Of a DNA stretch of 64,000 nt, positions 27,349 through 39,456 are shown piece by piece. The notes below the pieces were generated by a model that made no database searches, was not told where the DNA came from, and saw nothing but the letters and a program-made list of their open reading frames with translations. The translations under genes and the position numbers were made by a program. How positions within the stretch are numbered: the first letter of the stretch is position 1; each line of letters begins with the position of its first letter. The DNA is from Microbacterium sp. JZ31 (GTDB lineage: Bacteria; Actinomycetota; Actinomycetes; Actinomycetales; Microbacteriaceae). Where the stretch lies: NCBI RefSeq assembly GCF_016805985.1, contig NZ_CP017661.1, positions 2,356,001-2,420,000 on the forward strand. The letters are read 5' to 3'.

Positions 27349-27515
27349 TGCGCCACGCGGAAGGCGTCGCCGGGGTCGGGACCCGATCCTCCGAGTCGTC
27401 TCGCAGCCTCCGATGGTTCGGCGACGGACGCTCGTCCGCCGGCGGCTGCCGCTTCTAGACTCACCCTCGAGCCCATTCGTATCGACAGAACCATCCGCCA
27501 GACGAAAGGCACATC

Positions 27516-28253
27516 ATGGCAAAGCAGTCCATCTTCGGGCGCATCTCGACGCTCATGAAGGCGAACATCAACGCCCTCCTCGACCAGGCCGAGGACCCGG
27601 AGAAGATGCTCGACCAGCTGGTGCGCGACTACACCAACAACATCGCCGACGCGGAGGCCGCGATCGCGGAGACCATCGGCAACCTGCGCCTGCTCGAGCG
27701 CGACCACGCCGAGGACAAGCAGGCCGCGGCGGAGTGGGGCAACAAGGCGCTCGCCGCGAGCCGCAAGGCCGACGAGCTGCGCGCCTCGGGCGACACGGTG
27801 GACGCCGACAAGTTCGACGCGCTCGCGAAGGTCGCCCTGCAGCGCCAGATCTCGGCGGAGAACGAGGTCAGGACCACCGCGCCGCAGCTCGCCGCGCAGA
27901 ACGAGGTGGTCGAGAAGCTCAAGGCCGGCCTGAACGGCATGAAGGTCAAGCTCGAGCAGCTGCGCGCCAAGCGCAGCGAGCTGCTCGCCCGCCAGAAGAC
28001 GGCAGAGGCCCAGAGCCGGGTCGTCGACGCGGTCAAGTCGATCGACGTGCTCGACCCGACGAGCGAGCTCGGCCGCTTCGAGGAGAAGGTGCGCCGGGTC
28101 GAGGCCCGCGCCCAGGGCCAGCAGGAGCTCGCCGCGTCGAGCCTCGACGCCCAGTTCGAGAGCCTCGAGGACCTCGGCGAGTTGACCGAGGTCGAGGCGC
28201 GCCTGGCGCAGCTGAAGTCCGGCGGTCAGCCGCAGGGCCAGCTCGGCCAGTAA
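27516..28253 (+). CDS. pspA: PspA/IM30 family protein
   Basis: 245 residues. Begins FGRISTLMKANINALLDQAEDPEKMLDQLVRDY, the amphipathic N-terminal helix and first helix of the family, then long coiled coils and a Gln/Gly-rich C-terminus. PspA/Vipp1/ESCRT-III-like proteins coat and mend the inner face of the membrane under stress. The ATG has GAAAGG upstream. Transcribed with or just after the TPM gene and followed by a strong terminator. Confidence 0.96.
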   Translation: MAKQSIFGRISTLMKANINALLDQAEDPEKMLDQLVRDYTNNIADAEAAIAETIGNLRLLERDHAEDKQAAAEWGNKALAASRKADELRASGDTVDADKFDALAKVALQRQISAENEVRTTAPQLAAQNEVVEKLKAGLNGMKVKLEQLRAKRSELLARQKTAEAQSRVVDAVKSIDVLDPTSELGRFEEKVRRVEARAQGQQELAASSLDAQFESLEDLGELTEVEARLAQLKSGGQPQGQLGQ

Positions 28254-28264
28254 TCCGCAGCGAA

Positions 28265-28302
28265 CGACGATGCCCGCTCCCCTGCCGGGGCGGGCATCGT
28301 CG
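28265..28302 (+). terminator. Terminator after pspA
   Basis: Stem arms CGACGATGCCCGC and GCGGGCATCGTCG, extended by CCCC/GGGG around a short loop, starting 12 bases after the pspA stop. Confidence 0.85.
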
Positions 28303-28322
28303 CGTCCGGACGCCCTGGATCC

Positions 28323-28399
28323 GCAGGACGCAGGACGTCGATCCGCTGCCGGCGGCGTGTCTGCCGCGACACGCCGCCATCCGCGCCGTCCGGTCCTGC
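28323..28399 (-). repeat. Dispersed intergenic repeat, copy 2 (inverted)
   Basis: Reverse orientation to the copy at 14365-14440. The same three blocks occur in the same order on the minus strand: TCCGGTCCTGC complement at 28389-28399, GCCGCGACACGCC complement at 28363-28375, and GCAGGACGCAGGAC complement at 28323-28336. It lies between the pspA terminator and the end of the galactanase gene. Confidence 0.6.
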
Positions 28400-28431
28400 G
28401 TCGTGCCGGATCCGGCGATCCGCCCCGCTAG

Positions 28432-30429
<1,998 letters not shown>

Positions 30430-30484
30430 TCAGCCGCCCTGTGCCGGGCGGCCGAGGCGAGGCGTGCGCCTCTCGGGGCCCGGT

Positions 30485-31380
30485 TCAGCCCTTCACGGAG
30501 CCGGCGGTCAGGCCGCCGACGATGTAGCGCTGCAGCGCGAGGAACAGCACGAGCACCGGCAGCGCCGCGAGCACGGAGCCCGCCGCGAACAGACCCCAGC
30601 GCGAGGTGAGCTGGTTGGAGACCCACTGGTACATGCCCACCGCGAGCGTCCAGTTCTCCTCACTCGTGAGCAGGATCTTCGCGAGCACGAAGTCGCCGAA
30701 CGCCGAGATGAAGGCCAGCAGGGCGACGACCGCGAGCACGGGGGTGACGAGCGGCATGACGATGCGCCAGAAGATCTGCGCGTGCGTCGCGCCGTCGATC
30801 TTGGCGGACTCGTCGAGCTCGATCGGGATCGAGTTGAAGAATCCGTACATCAGGAACGTGTTGGCGCCCAGCGCTCCGCCCAGGTACACGCAGATCAGCG
30901 CGAGCTTCGAGTTGATGCCCAGCGCGGGCACGACCTCCCCCAGCGTGAGGAGCATCAGGAACACCGCGACGAACGCCACCGTCTGCGGGAACATCTGGAT
31001 GACGAGCAGACTCGTGAGCCCTGCCCTGCGCCCGACGAACCGGAACCGCGAGAACGAGTACGCCGCGGACGCTCCCATCAGCACCGCACCGACCGACGCG
31101 GCCCCGCCGATCAGGAGCGTGTTGCCCATCCATGTCCAGAAGTGCGTGCCGCCCAGCGCGGCGTAGTTGTCGCCGCTGATCGCCGAGAACAGCGCGCTCG
31201 AGCCGGCCAGACTGCCACGCGGGTTGAGCGACGCCGACACGATGTACAGCAGCGGGAAGACCGCGTACGCGAGCACGAACACCGCCACGACGTAGCGCCA
31301 GCCGATCTCGCGCCACCAGCGCTCCCGGCGCTGCGGTGCGCGTGCGCCGGTCGTCGTGAGGGCCTGGGTCGCGGTGCTCA

Positions 31381-31381
<1 letters not shown>
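30485..31381 (-). CDS. Sugar ABC transporter permease, MalG type
   Basis: 298 residues, six predicted helices, with the cytoplasmic EAA-type loop ELDESAKIDGATHAQIFWRIVMP. It pairs with the MalF-type permease, whose stop overlaps this ATG as TGATG. By context it imports galacto-oligosaccharides (GanQ role). No ATPase gene is in the cluster. Confidence 0.92.
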
Positions 31382-33003
<1,622 letters not shown>

Positions 33004-33062
33004 CCGTTGCCTCCTCCTGCACGGCGTCCGGGGCGGGCGGCGCGCCCGCCCCGGACGACGGA

Positions 33063-34307
33063 TCAGCCCAGCTCGGCCTCGAGGTCGGACACCATCTGGT
33101 TCCAGGTGGCGACCGGATCGGCCCCGTTGATGATCTGCACCTCGGCGGCGTTCCACAGGTCCCACACCGCCCCCATCTCGGGGATCGAGGGCATCGGCAC
33201 GCCGTTCTGCGACGACGCGAGGAAGCCGGCGATGATCGGGTCGGATGCGACCTCCTCCGCGAGCGACGTGAACGCGGGGATGCGCGGGTCGGCCTCGTAC
33301 AGCGCGCGCTGCGCGTCCTCGGTGGCGAGGTGGTTGACGAGGAACTCCTGCGCGAGCAGCGCGTTCTCGCTCTGCGAGCTCACGTAGAACCCCTGCACGC
33401 CGACGAACGGCGCCGCCGGCTCACCGCCCGCGGACGGGATCGGGTGCACGGCGATGTTCGGCACGTCGGTGAAGGCACTCATCGCCCACGGGCCCTGCAC
33501 CGTGAACGGCGCCTGGCCGCTGTTGAACAGCTCGTTGTTGATGTCGTAGTCGACCGTCGTCGAGATGATGCCCGATCCGGCGGTGCCGTTCTCGTGCAGC
33601 CACCGCGCGAACGCCTCGCCGGCCTCGCCGCCCATGCCGACCTCGGTCGTGTACGAGCCCGACTCGTCCTGCACGAACACCGGCGCCCCGAACGAGGTCT
33701 GGAAGCCGTACATCGTGTAGCCGTCGCCGGTCTCGCCCGCGGTGTTGATCGCGATCGGACGCTCGGCGCCGGCCTCCTCGGCGCGCTGCACGAGCTCGTC
33801 CCAGGTGGCGGGTGCCTCCTCCCCCACCATGTCGACGTTCTGGACCAGCGCGATCGTCTCGAGCGAGTACGGCAGCGCGTACAGCTGTCCGTCGTAGGTC
33901 ATCGCCTCGAGCGCGACGGGCTCGAAGTCCCCTGCCGCCTCGCCCAGGTCGAGCGTCGACACGACGCCCGCCGCGACGAGAGCGCCGAGCCAGTCATGGG
34001 CGCCGACCGTGATGTCGGGCCCCTCGCCCGTCGGCACCTGCGCGACGAAGTCGTTGCGCAGGTCCTCGAAGTTCTTCTGGACGAGCGTGACGGTCGCGCC
34101 GGTCTCCTCCTCGAACGCCGCTGCGGCGGTCGCGATCGCCTCCTCGCGCTCGGCGTCGGTCCAGATCACGAGCTCGGCGCCGGCGCCGGCCGCCTCCTCG
34201 CTGGGCGCGGCGCTCTCGGCGGCGGGCGCGCCCCCGCCGCTCGTGCAGCCGGCGAGCAGCAGCGTCGTCGCTGCCGCCAGTCCGACCAGGGCCATGGGCT
34301 TGTTCAT
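33063..34307 (-). CDS. Sugar-binding lipoprotein (MalE-like)
   Basis: 414 residues. Lipoprotein signal with lipobox LLLAGC, a Ser/Ala/Glu-rich linker, then a type 1 binding fold (LVIWTDAEREEAIATAAAAF, GPDITVGAHDWLGALVAAG, PWAMSAF). Captures the oligosaccharide for the two permeases downstream. GGAGAAACC precedes the ATG. Confidence 0.93.
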   Translation of the reverse strand: MNKPMALVGLAAATTLLLAGCTSGGGAPAAESAAPSEEAAGAGAELVIWTDAEREEAIATAAAAFEEETGATVTLVQKNFEDLRNDFVAQVPTGEGPDITVGAHDWLGALVAAGVVSTLDLGEAAGDFEPVALEAMTYDGQLYALPYSLETIALVQNVDMVGEEAPATWDELVQRAEEAGAERPIAINTAGETGDGYTMYGFQTSFGAPVFVQDESGSYTTEVGMGGEAGEAFARWLHENGTAGSGIISTTVDYDINNELFNSGQAPFTVQGPWAMSAFTDVPNIAVHPIPSAGGEPAAPFVGVQGFYVSSQSENALLAQEFLVNHLATEDAQRALYEADPRIPAFTSLAEEVASDPIIAGFLASSQNGVPMPSIPEMGAVWDLWNAAEVQIINGADPVATWNQMVSDLEAELG

Positions 34308-34343
34308 GGTTTCTCCTTGGATAGGGGTGGGGTGATTCGTGAC

Positions 34344-36353
34344 TCAGGGTTCCTGCGGGTCGTCCAGCTCGACGACCGCGACCGCGCCGGCGGGGATCGT
34401 GATCCGCCCCTCCGCGCGCCCGCCGCGCAGCAGCTCGCGGCCCGTCAGCGCGAGCTCGGCGTCCTGGTCGCGATGATTGATCGCGAACACGAACGTCGTC
34501 GTGTCCGTCACGCGGCGCACGACCTCGAGGCCATCGGGCGTTCCTGCCGGCGCGACTCCCGCGTCGGCGTAGACGTCGGCCATCACGGCGCGCAGGCCCT
34601 CTGCATCGAGCCGGGTGGAGATGTACCAGCCGACGCCCTCGCCGCGGCGGTTGCGCGTGATCGCGGCGGATCCCGCAGCGGGTCCGTCGATGTAGGCGCC
34701 GACGGGTTCGGCGCCGCGCAGCCGCAGCGCCTCCTGCCAGTGATCGGCGCGGATGCGCGTGCCGCGGAACTCGACGTCCGCCTCCGCACCGTCCCGCAGC
34801 GGCAGGAACTCCTCGACGTCGACGCCGAGCGCCTCGCGCAGCGGCGCCAGGAAGCCGCCCTCGTGCACGCGATCGTGCTCGTCCACGACCGCCGAGAAGT
34901 ATGACACGACGAGCGTGCCGCCCGCCTCGACGTAGCGGGTCAGGTCGGCGGCGTCCTCGCTCGTCAGCAGGTACTGCGCCGGCGCGAGCACCAGGCGGTA
35001 GCGGTCGAGGTTCTGCCCGGGCTGGGCGAAGTCGACCGTGATGCCGTCGTGCCACAGCCGCTCGTAGAACGCCCGGATGCGCTCGCGGTGCGAGAGGTCC
35101 TCGGTCGGCCGCCATTCCAGATCCTGCGCCCAGAACGACTCGAAGTCCCACAGGATCGCGACCTCCGCCGCCACACGCGAGCCGCGGACGGCAGCCAGGC
35201 GCTCCACATCGGCGCCCAGCGCCACGACCTCCCGCCAGATGCGGGACTCGGTGCCGGCGTGCGGGAGCATCGCCGAGTGGAACTTCTCCGCGCCGGCGCG
35301 GCCCGCGCGCCACTGGAAGAACAGCACGGCGTCGGAGCCGCGCGCGACGTGGGCGAGCGAGTTGCGCGCCATCTCACCGGGGCGCTTGGCGAGGTTGCGC
35401 GACTGCCAGTTCACGGCCGAGGTGGAGTGCTCCATCAGGATCCACGGCTCTCCGCCTCCGACCGACCGGGACAGGTCGGCCGCGATCGCGAGGCCGATGT
35501 GCGCGTCCTCGTCGGCGGCCCACAGATAGTGGTCGTTCGCGACCACGTCGACCTCGCGCGCCCACGCCCACAGGTCCGTGCTCCAGTGCTGGTTCGCCAT
35601 GAAGTTCGTCGTGACGGGCTGCTCCGCCCGTGCGCGGATCGCGTCGCGCTCAGCGATGAAGCACGCCCGCAGCTGGTGGTCCGTGAAGCGCATGAAGTCG
35701 AGGCGCTGGCCGGGGTTGACGATCGAGGCGGCGGCCGCGGGCGCGCCGATGTGGTCCCACTCCTCGTAGTGCTGGCCCCAGAACGCCGTGCCCCACGCGT
35801 CGTTGAGCGCGTCGAGCGTGCGGTAGCGCTCGCGCAGCCAGCCGCGGAAGGCGCGCACGGCGTGCTCGGAGTAGTCCTCGCCGACCGGCGCGCCGTACTC
35901 GTTGTGCACGTGCCACATCACGACGGCCGGGTGGGCGCCGTAGCGGTCCGCCAGAGCCGACGCGATCCGGACGATGGCCTCGCGGTACGCGGGCGCCGAG
36001 TGCGAGACCATGCCGCGCGATCCGAAGCCCAGCACGGTGCCCTCCCGCGTGACGACGCGCGCATCGGGGTGGGCGGCGAAGAACCAGGCGGGCGGCGATG
36101 CGGTCGGCGTGCCGAGGTCCACGGCGATGCCGTTCTCATGCAGCAGGTCGATGATCTCGTCGAGCCACGTGAAGTCGTACTCGCCCTCGCGGCGCTCGAT
36201 CAGCGCCCAGGAGAAGATTCCGACGCTCACCATCGTGACTCCCGCCTCGCGCATGAGGCGGACGTCCTCGCGCCAGGTGTCGCGGGGCCATTGCTCGGGG
36301 TTGTAATCGCCGCCATAGGCGATGCCGGGCAGGACGGGCCGGCTGAGGGGCAT
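34344..36353 (-). CDS. Beta-galactosidase (GH42)
   Basis: 669 residues, cytoplasmic. The GH42 start PGIAYGGDYNPEQWP is clear, with acid/base Glu152 in WHVHNEYG and nucleophile Glu308 in WILMEHSTSAVNW. The catalytic barrel, trimerisation domain and C-terminal beta domain are all present by length. It would release galactose from imported galactan oligosaccharides. First gene of the operon; GGAGAG precedes the ATG, and a candidate LacI operator lies 27 bases upstream. Confidence 0.95.
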   Translation of the reverse strand: MPLSRPVLPGIAYGGDYNPEQWPRDTWREDVRLMREAGVTMVSVGIFSWALIERREGEYDFTWLDEIIDLLHENGIAVDLGTPTASPPAWFFAAHPDARVVTREGTVLGFGSRGMVSHSAPAYREAIVRIASALADRYGAHPAVVMWHVHNEYGAPVGEDYSEHAVRAFRGWLRERYRTLDALNDAWGTAFWGQHYEEWDHIGAPAAAASIVNPGQRLDFMRFTDHQLRACFIAERDAIRARAEQPVTTNFMANQHWSTDLWAWAREVDVVANDHYLWAADEDAHIGLAIAADLSRSVGGGEPWILMEHSTSAVNWQSRNLAKRPGEMARNSLAHVARGSDAVLFFQWRAGRAGAEKFHSAMLPHAGTESRIWREVVALGADVERLAAVRGSRVAAEVAILWDFESFWAQDLEWRPTEDLSHRERIRAFYERLWHDGITVDFAQPGQNLDRYRLVLAPAQYLLTSEDAADLTRYVEAGGTLVVSYFSAVVDEHDRVHEGGFLAPLREALGVDVEEFLPLRDGAEADVEFRGTRIRADHWQEALRLRGAEPVGAYIDGPAAGSAAITRNRRGEGVGWYISTRLDAEGLRAVMADVYADAGVAPAGTPDGLEVVRRVTDTTTFVFAINHRDQDAELALTGRELLRGGRAEGRITIPAGAVAVVELDDPQEP

Positions 36354-36379
36354 TGACTCTCCATCGGGTCGTGGTCGAC

Positions 36380-36393
36380 TGTGACCGGTCCCA
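36380..36393 (-). promoter_or_regulatory. LacI-type operator candidate 1 (galactan operon side)
   Basis: TGTGACCGGTCCCA, one mismatch from a perfect palindrome centred on ACCGGT. An identical 16-base context CTGTGACCGGTCCCAG recurs 67 bases away. It sits in the divergent gap close to the beta-galactosidase start. Confidence 0.7.
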
Positions 36394-36446
36394 GTGTGCG
36401 ACGCGGCCCCTCGGCGCACAATGCCCGCCGACGTCCGTTACGCAAC

Positions 36447-36460
36447 TGTGACCGGTCCCA
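36447..36460 (+). promoter_or_regulatory. LacI-type operator candidate 2 (regulator side)
   Basis: Second exact copy of TGTGACCGGTCCCA, just upstream of a TAGAGT -10 candidate (36479-36484) for the LacI gene. It would allow autoregulation, and two sites 67 bases apart could support looping. Confidence 0.7.
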
Positions 36461-36492
36461 GGATGAGCGCGCGCGCACTAGAGTCGATGCTC

Positions 36493-37500
36493 ATGGGACC
36501 GGCCGCGCGCAAGCCGACGATCCGCGATGTCGCGGCGGCCGCGGGGGTGTCGCACGGCACCGTGTCGCGTGTGCTGAACGGCGGCCACTGGGTCTCCCGC
36601 GACGCACGCGCGGCCGTCGAGGACGCGATCCGCCGCACGGGATACACCGCGAACCACGCCGCCCGGAGCCTCGCGACCGGGCGATCCGGGTCGCTCGCGT
36701 TCCTGCTGACCGAGCCGCACCACCTGCTGTTCGAGGACCCGACGTTCGGGCTGCTCGTGCGCGGTGCGGCCGAGGCGCTCGCGAAGCGCTCCATGACGCT
36801 CGTGCTGCTCGTGGCGGGGACCGACGCCGAGAAGACGCACATGCTCGAGTACGTGCGCGCCCGGCACGTCGACGGCGTCCTGCTCGTCTCCAGCCACGCG
36901 TCGGATCCGCTGCTCGGGCAGATGCGCGACGCGGGCATCCCGATCGTGAGCGCGGGTCTGCCGCTCGCATCCGACGGCTTCGTCGCGTCCGTGTCGGTGG
37001 ACGAGCTCGCCGGCTCGCGGGCGATGACGCGCTACCTGCTCGAGCGCGGGCACCGCCGGATCGCCCACATCGCGGGCCCCGACGACACCCCCGGCGGGCG
37101 CTATCGCCTGCAGGGCTTCCGCGAGGAGATGGGCGAGCTGTTCGATCCCGCGCTCGTCGAGAGCGGCGACTACGGCGGCGGCTCCGGCGCCACGGCGATG
37201 GCGCGGCTGCTCACGCGCTCCCGCGACATCGACGCCGTGTTCGCCGCATCCGACAGCATGGCCGCCGGCGCGATCTCGGTGCTCTCGCGCGAGGGCCTGC
37301 GCGTGCCGGACGACATCGCGGTCGCGGGCTTCGACGACTCGGGGCTCGCGGAGACCCACGATCCGCCGCTCACCACCATGGCGCAGCCGTGGGCGGAGAT
37401 CAGCGAGCGGATGGTGTCGATGCTGCTCGAGGTCGTCGACGGCTCCCCCGGCCGCGAGATCACGCTGCCGCCGCGGCTCGTCGTGCGCGCCAGCGCCTGA
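36493..37500 (+). CDS. LacI family transcriptional regulator of the galactan locus
   Basis: 335 residues. Helix-turn-helix and hinge KPTIRDVAAAAGVSHGTVSR with a hinge AARSLATGRS, then a periplasmic-binding-like effector domain ending LPPRLVVRASA. The ATG at 36493 is chosen because the HTH begins 7 residues later and TAGAGT lies 8 bases upstream; ATGs at 36487 and 36463 are alternatives. Divergent from the beta-galactosidase operon with two matching operators between them, so it is probably the repressor, released by galactose or galacto-oligosaccharide. Confidence 0.92.
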   Translation: MGPAARKPTIRDVAAAAGVSHGTVSRVLNGGHWVSRDARAAVEDAIRRTGYTANHAARSLATGRSGSLAFLLTEPHHLLFEDPTFGLLVRGAAEALAKRSMTLVLLVAGTDAEKTHMLEYVRARHVDGVLLVSSHASDPLLGQMRDAGIPIVSAGLPLASDGFVASVSVDELAGSRAMTRYLLERGHRRIAHIAGPDDTPGGRYRLQGFREEMGELFDPALVESGDYGGGSGATAMARLLTRSRDIDAVFAASDSMAAGAISVLSREGLRVPDDIAVAGFDDSGLAETHDPPLTTMAQPWAEISERMVSMLLEVVDGSPGREITLPPRLVVRASA

Positions 37501-37533
37501 GTCGGCTCGCGCGCGGCGCCGAGGAGGACCACG

Positions 37534-37550
37534 GCCCGCGAAAAGCGGGC
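37534..37550 (+). terminator. Possible weak terminator after the LacI gene
   Basis: GCCCGC and GCGGGC pair across a GAAAA loop; only 6 bp, no U-tract. Confidence 0.35.
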
Positions 37551-37562
37551 AGGATTGCTCTC

Positions 37563-38387
37563 ATGGCTCGGTTCGTCGTAGTGCCGCAATGGCAGGGGTC
37601 GCCGTCGTCGCGCGCGATGGCGCACATCGACGGCACCGAGGCGATCGCGGGCGATCTGCCCCGCTCCGCCTGCACGTTCGTGGAGGTGCCGCTCGAGGCG
37701 GGCGAGCCGCTCGGCACGGGCGTGCTGCGCGCGAGCGCGCTGCTGCGCACGCGCGACGCGGTCACCGCCGCACTGGACGATGTCGCCGCCCCCGCGATCG
37801 TGATCGGCGGCGACTGCTCGGTGTCCGTGCCGGCGATCGGCCACGCCGCGGCCCAGGACGACGGACGGCTGGCTGTGATGTGGTTCGACGCGCACGCCGA
37901 CCTGCACACGCCGGAGACATCCCCCAGTGGCGCGTTCGCGGGCATGGCGCTGCGTGCCGTGCTCGGCGAGGGCGCCGACGGGCTGACGCTCGCTCCCGGC
38001 ACGATCGCCGCCCGCGACGTCGTGCTGGCGGGCGTGCGCATGCTCGATCCGGAGGAGGACGAGCTCCTCGCGGCCTCCGAGGTGCGATCGTTCACCCCGT
38101 CCGATCTCGCCGACCCGGACGCGCTCGGCGAGGCCGTCGCCGCGACCGGGGCGAGCCGGGTCTACATCCACGTGGATCTCGACGTGCTCGACCCCGCCGA
38201 CATCGCGGGCGTGTCGTCGCCCGAGCCGTTCGGCGTCACCCCGGCCGCGCTCGTCGCCGCCATCACCGCCGTGCGGGCGCGCGTGCCGCTGGCGGGCGGG
38301 GCGATCTCGGGCTTCTCTCCGCAGACGCCGGCCGCGGCCGTCGAGGACATGGGGGCGATCCTGCGCATCGTGGGAGCCCTGGCGTGA
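37563..38387 (+). CDS. Arginase/agmatinase family protein
   Basis: 274 residues. Ureohydrolase fold with metal-binding segments WFDAHADLHT and HVDLDVLDP. The first metal block reads GGDCS (Cys85) where arginases have GGDHS, so one ligand differs; this also occurs in some members of the family, whose substrates are not known. No signal peptide. Could hydrolyse a guanidino or formimino compound. The following small gene overlaps it as GTGA. Confidence 0.85.
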   Translation: MARFVVVPQWQGSPSSRAMAHIDGTEAIAGDLPRSACTFVEVPLEAGEPLGTGVLRASALLRTRDAVTAALDDVAAPAIVIGGDCSVSVPAIGHAAAQDDGRLAVMWFDAHADLHTPETSPSGAFAGMALRAVLGEGADGLTLAPGTIAARDVVLAGVRMLDPEEDELLAASEVRSFTPSDLADPDALGEAVAATGASRVYIHVDLDVLDPADIAGVSSPEPFGVTPAALVAAITAVRARVPLAGGAISGFSPQTPAAAVEDMGAILRIVGALA

Positions 38388-38872
38388 GCGCGAGCGAGCT
38401 CGCGGCGCGCCATCCGCACGCCGAGCTGTCGTCGCTGCCCCGTGCGATCCGCCCCCGCGCCGAGCGCGCGCTGCGCACCGGCGACCGGATCGACCGCTTC
38501 CTCCCCGGCTTCCTGCTCGACTCCCCCGTGAGCCTCGTCGGCTATGGATGGGGCACGGCGATCGGATGGATCTGGGGCACGCTGTGGAGCACTGGTCGCG
38601 TCGAGCGCCGAGCGGGTCTCTGGGTGTTCCGGGGCCTGCCGGCCTGGGCCTTCCCACGCGGCGGCGTGTGCGTCGGCGGGTGCTTCCTCACGGGCGACGC
38701 CGCCGTCACCGATCGGCTGCTGTCACACGAGGCCGTGCATCGCACGCAGTGGCGCCGCTACGGCTTCCTGATGCCGCTGCTCTACCTGCTCGCGGGCCGG
38801 GACCCGCTTCGCAACCGGTTCGAGATCGCCGCGGGACTGCGCGCGGGCGGCTACGTCCGCGGACGCGGCTGA
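38384..38872 (+). CDS. Hypothetical protein with HExxH motif
   Basis: 162 residues from a GTG overlapping the arginase-like stop. A central segment VSLVGYGWGTAIGWIWGTLW is hydrophobic. HEAVHRTQWRRYGF carries an HExxH zinc-protease-type motif, followed by a short hydrophobic stretch (MPLLYLLAGRDP) and a basic end. No family recognised; HExxH alone is weak evidence for peptidase activity. Confidence 0.7.
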   Translation: MSASELAARHPHAELSSLPRAIRPRAERALRTGDRIDRFLPGFLLDSPVSLVGYGWGTAIGWIWGTLWSTGRVERRAGLWVFRGLPAWAFPRGGVCVGGCFLTGDAAVTDRLLSHEAVHRTQWRRYGFLMPLLYLLAGRDPLRNRFEIAAGLRAGGYVRGRG

Positions 38873-38897
38873 GCCGACCGACCCCGTCGCCGAGCGG

Positions 38898-39377
38898 TCA
38901 GCGGAACAGGCCGAAGCGCTCCGGCGTGCCGATGCGCTCCGGCGCGACGCCGAGTCGCTCCGTGAGATGGTCGGCGATGTCCGCCGTGCCGAGGTAGCCG
39001 CCGAGCAGGTCGACGCGGGTCTGGTCGCCCTCGTCGCACATCATCTCGTCGGCCCACGCGGTGACCGCGCGGGTCAGGGCGGCACCGGGAGCGCAGGAGC
39101 GGCCCGTCCCGGGCGCGCCCGAGCGCGCCGAGCGGTCGAGCCAGGTGACCACCATGCGCGGGGGCGCGGCGACGTGCGAGATCCAGCTCGCGTCGGGCAC
39201 CTCGATGAACACGCGCCCCATGGCGCAGATCGGCAGCGTCGACAGCAGCATCTCGAGGTCGACGAGCGACTGCTCGTCGGCGGTCACGAGGTGCTGCACG
39301 CGCGTGTGACGCTGCGCGCGACATGCGGCGGCGCTGTGCTCGCTGACACCCTGGGGACGCTGATCGACGGAGGACAT
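38898..39377 (-). CDS. Orphan SIP-like (siderophore-interacting protein) domain
   Basis: 159 residues. HTRVQHLVTADEQSLVDLEML and LPICAMGRVFIEVPD match the C-terminal NAD(P)H-binding half of siderophore-interacting flavoreductases; the N-terminal FAD-binding barrel is absent, so it cannot be a complete ferric-siderophore reductase. Conserved-looking single-domain form, ending RFGLFR. ATG with GAGGAA upstream and a TAGACT -10 candidate, behind a DtxR/IdeR-like box: probably iron-repressed (inference). Confidence 0.75.
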   Translation of the reverse strand: MSSVDQRPQGVSEHSAAACRAQRHTRVQHLVTADEQSLVDLEMLLSTLPICAMGRVFIEVPDASWISHVAAPPRMVVTWLDRSARSGAPGTGRSCAPGAALTRAVTAWADEMMCDEGDQTRVDLLGGYLGTADIADHLTERLGVAPERIGTPERFGLFR

Positions 39378-39399
39378 GATTCCTCAGTCTACGCCCGTT

Positions 39400-39418
39400 T
39401 GAGGGTTGCCTTACCTTC
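39400..39418 (-). promoter_or_regulatory. DtxR/IdeR-like iron box
   Basis: On the minus strand GAAGGTAAGGCAACCCTCA matches the 19-bp consensus TTAGGTTAGGCTAACCTAA at 13 positions, including the AGGT and ACC-T cores. It lies 23 bases upstream of the SIP-domain start, next to a TAGACT hexamer (39391 to 39386). Confidence 0.5.
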
Positions 39419-39456
39419 TCTCGGCACGCCGGCCCGCTGGGCGGGAGCCGCGCGCC

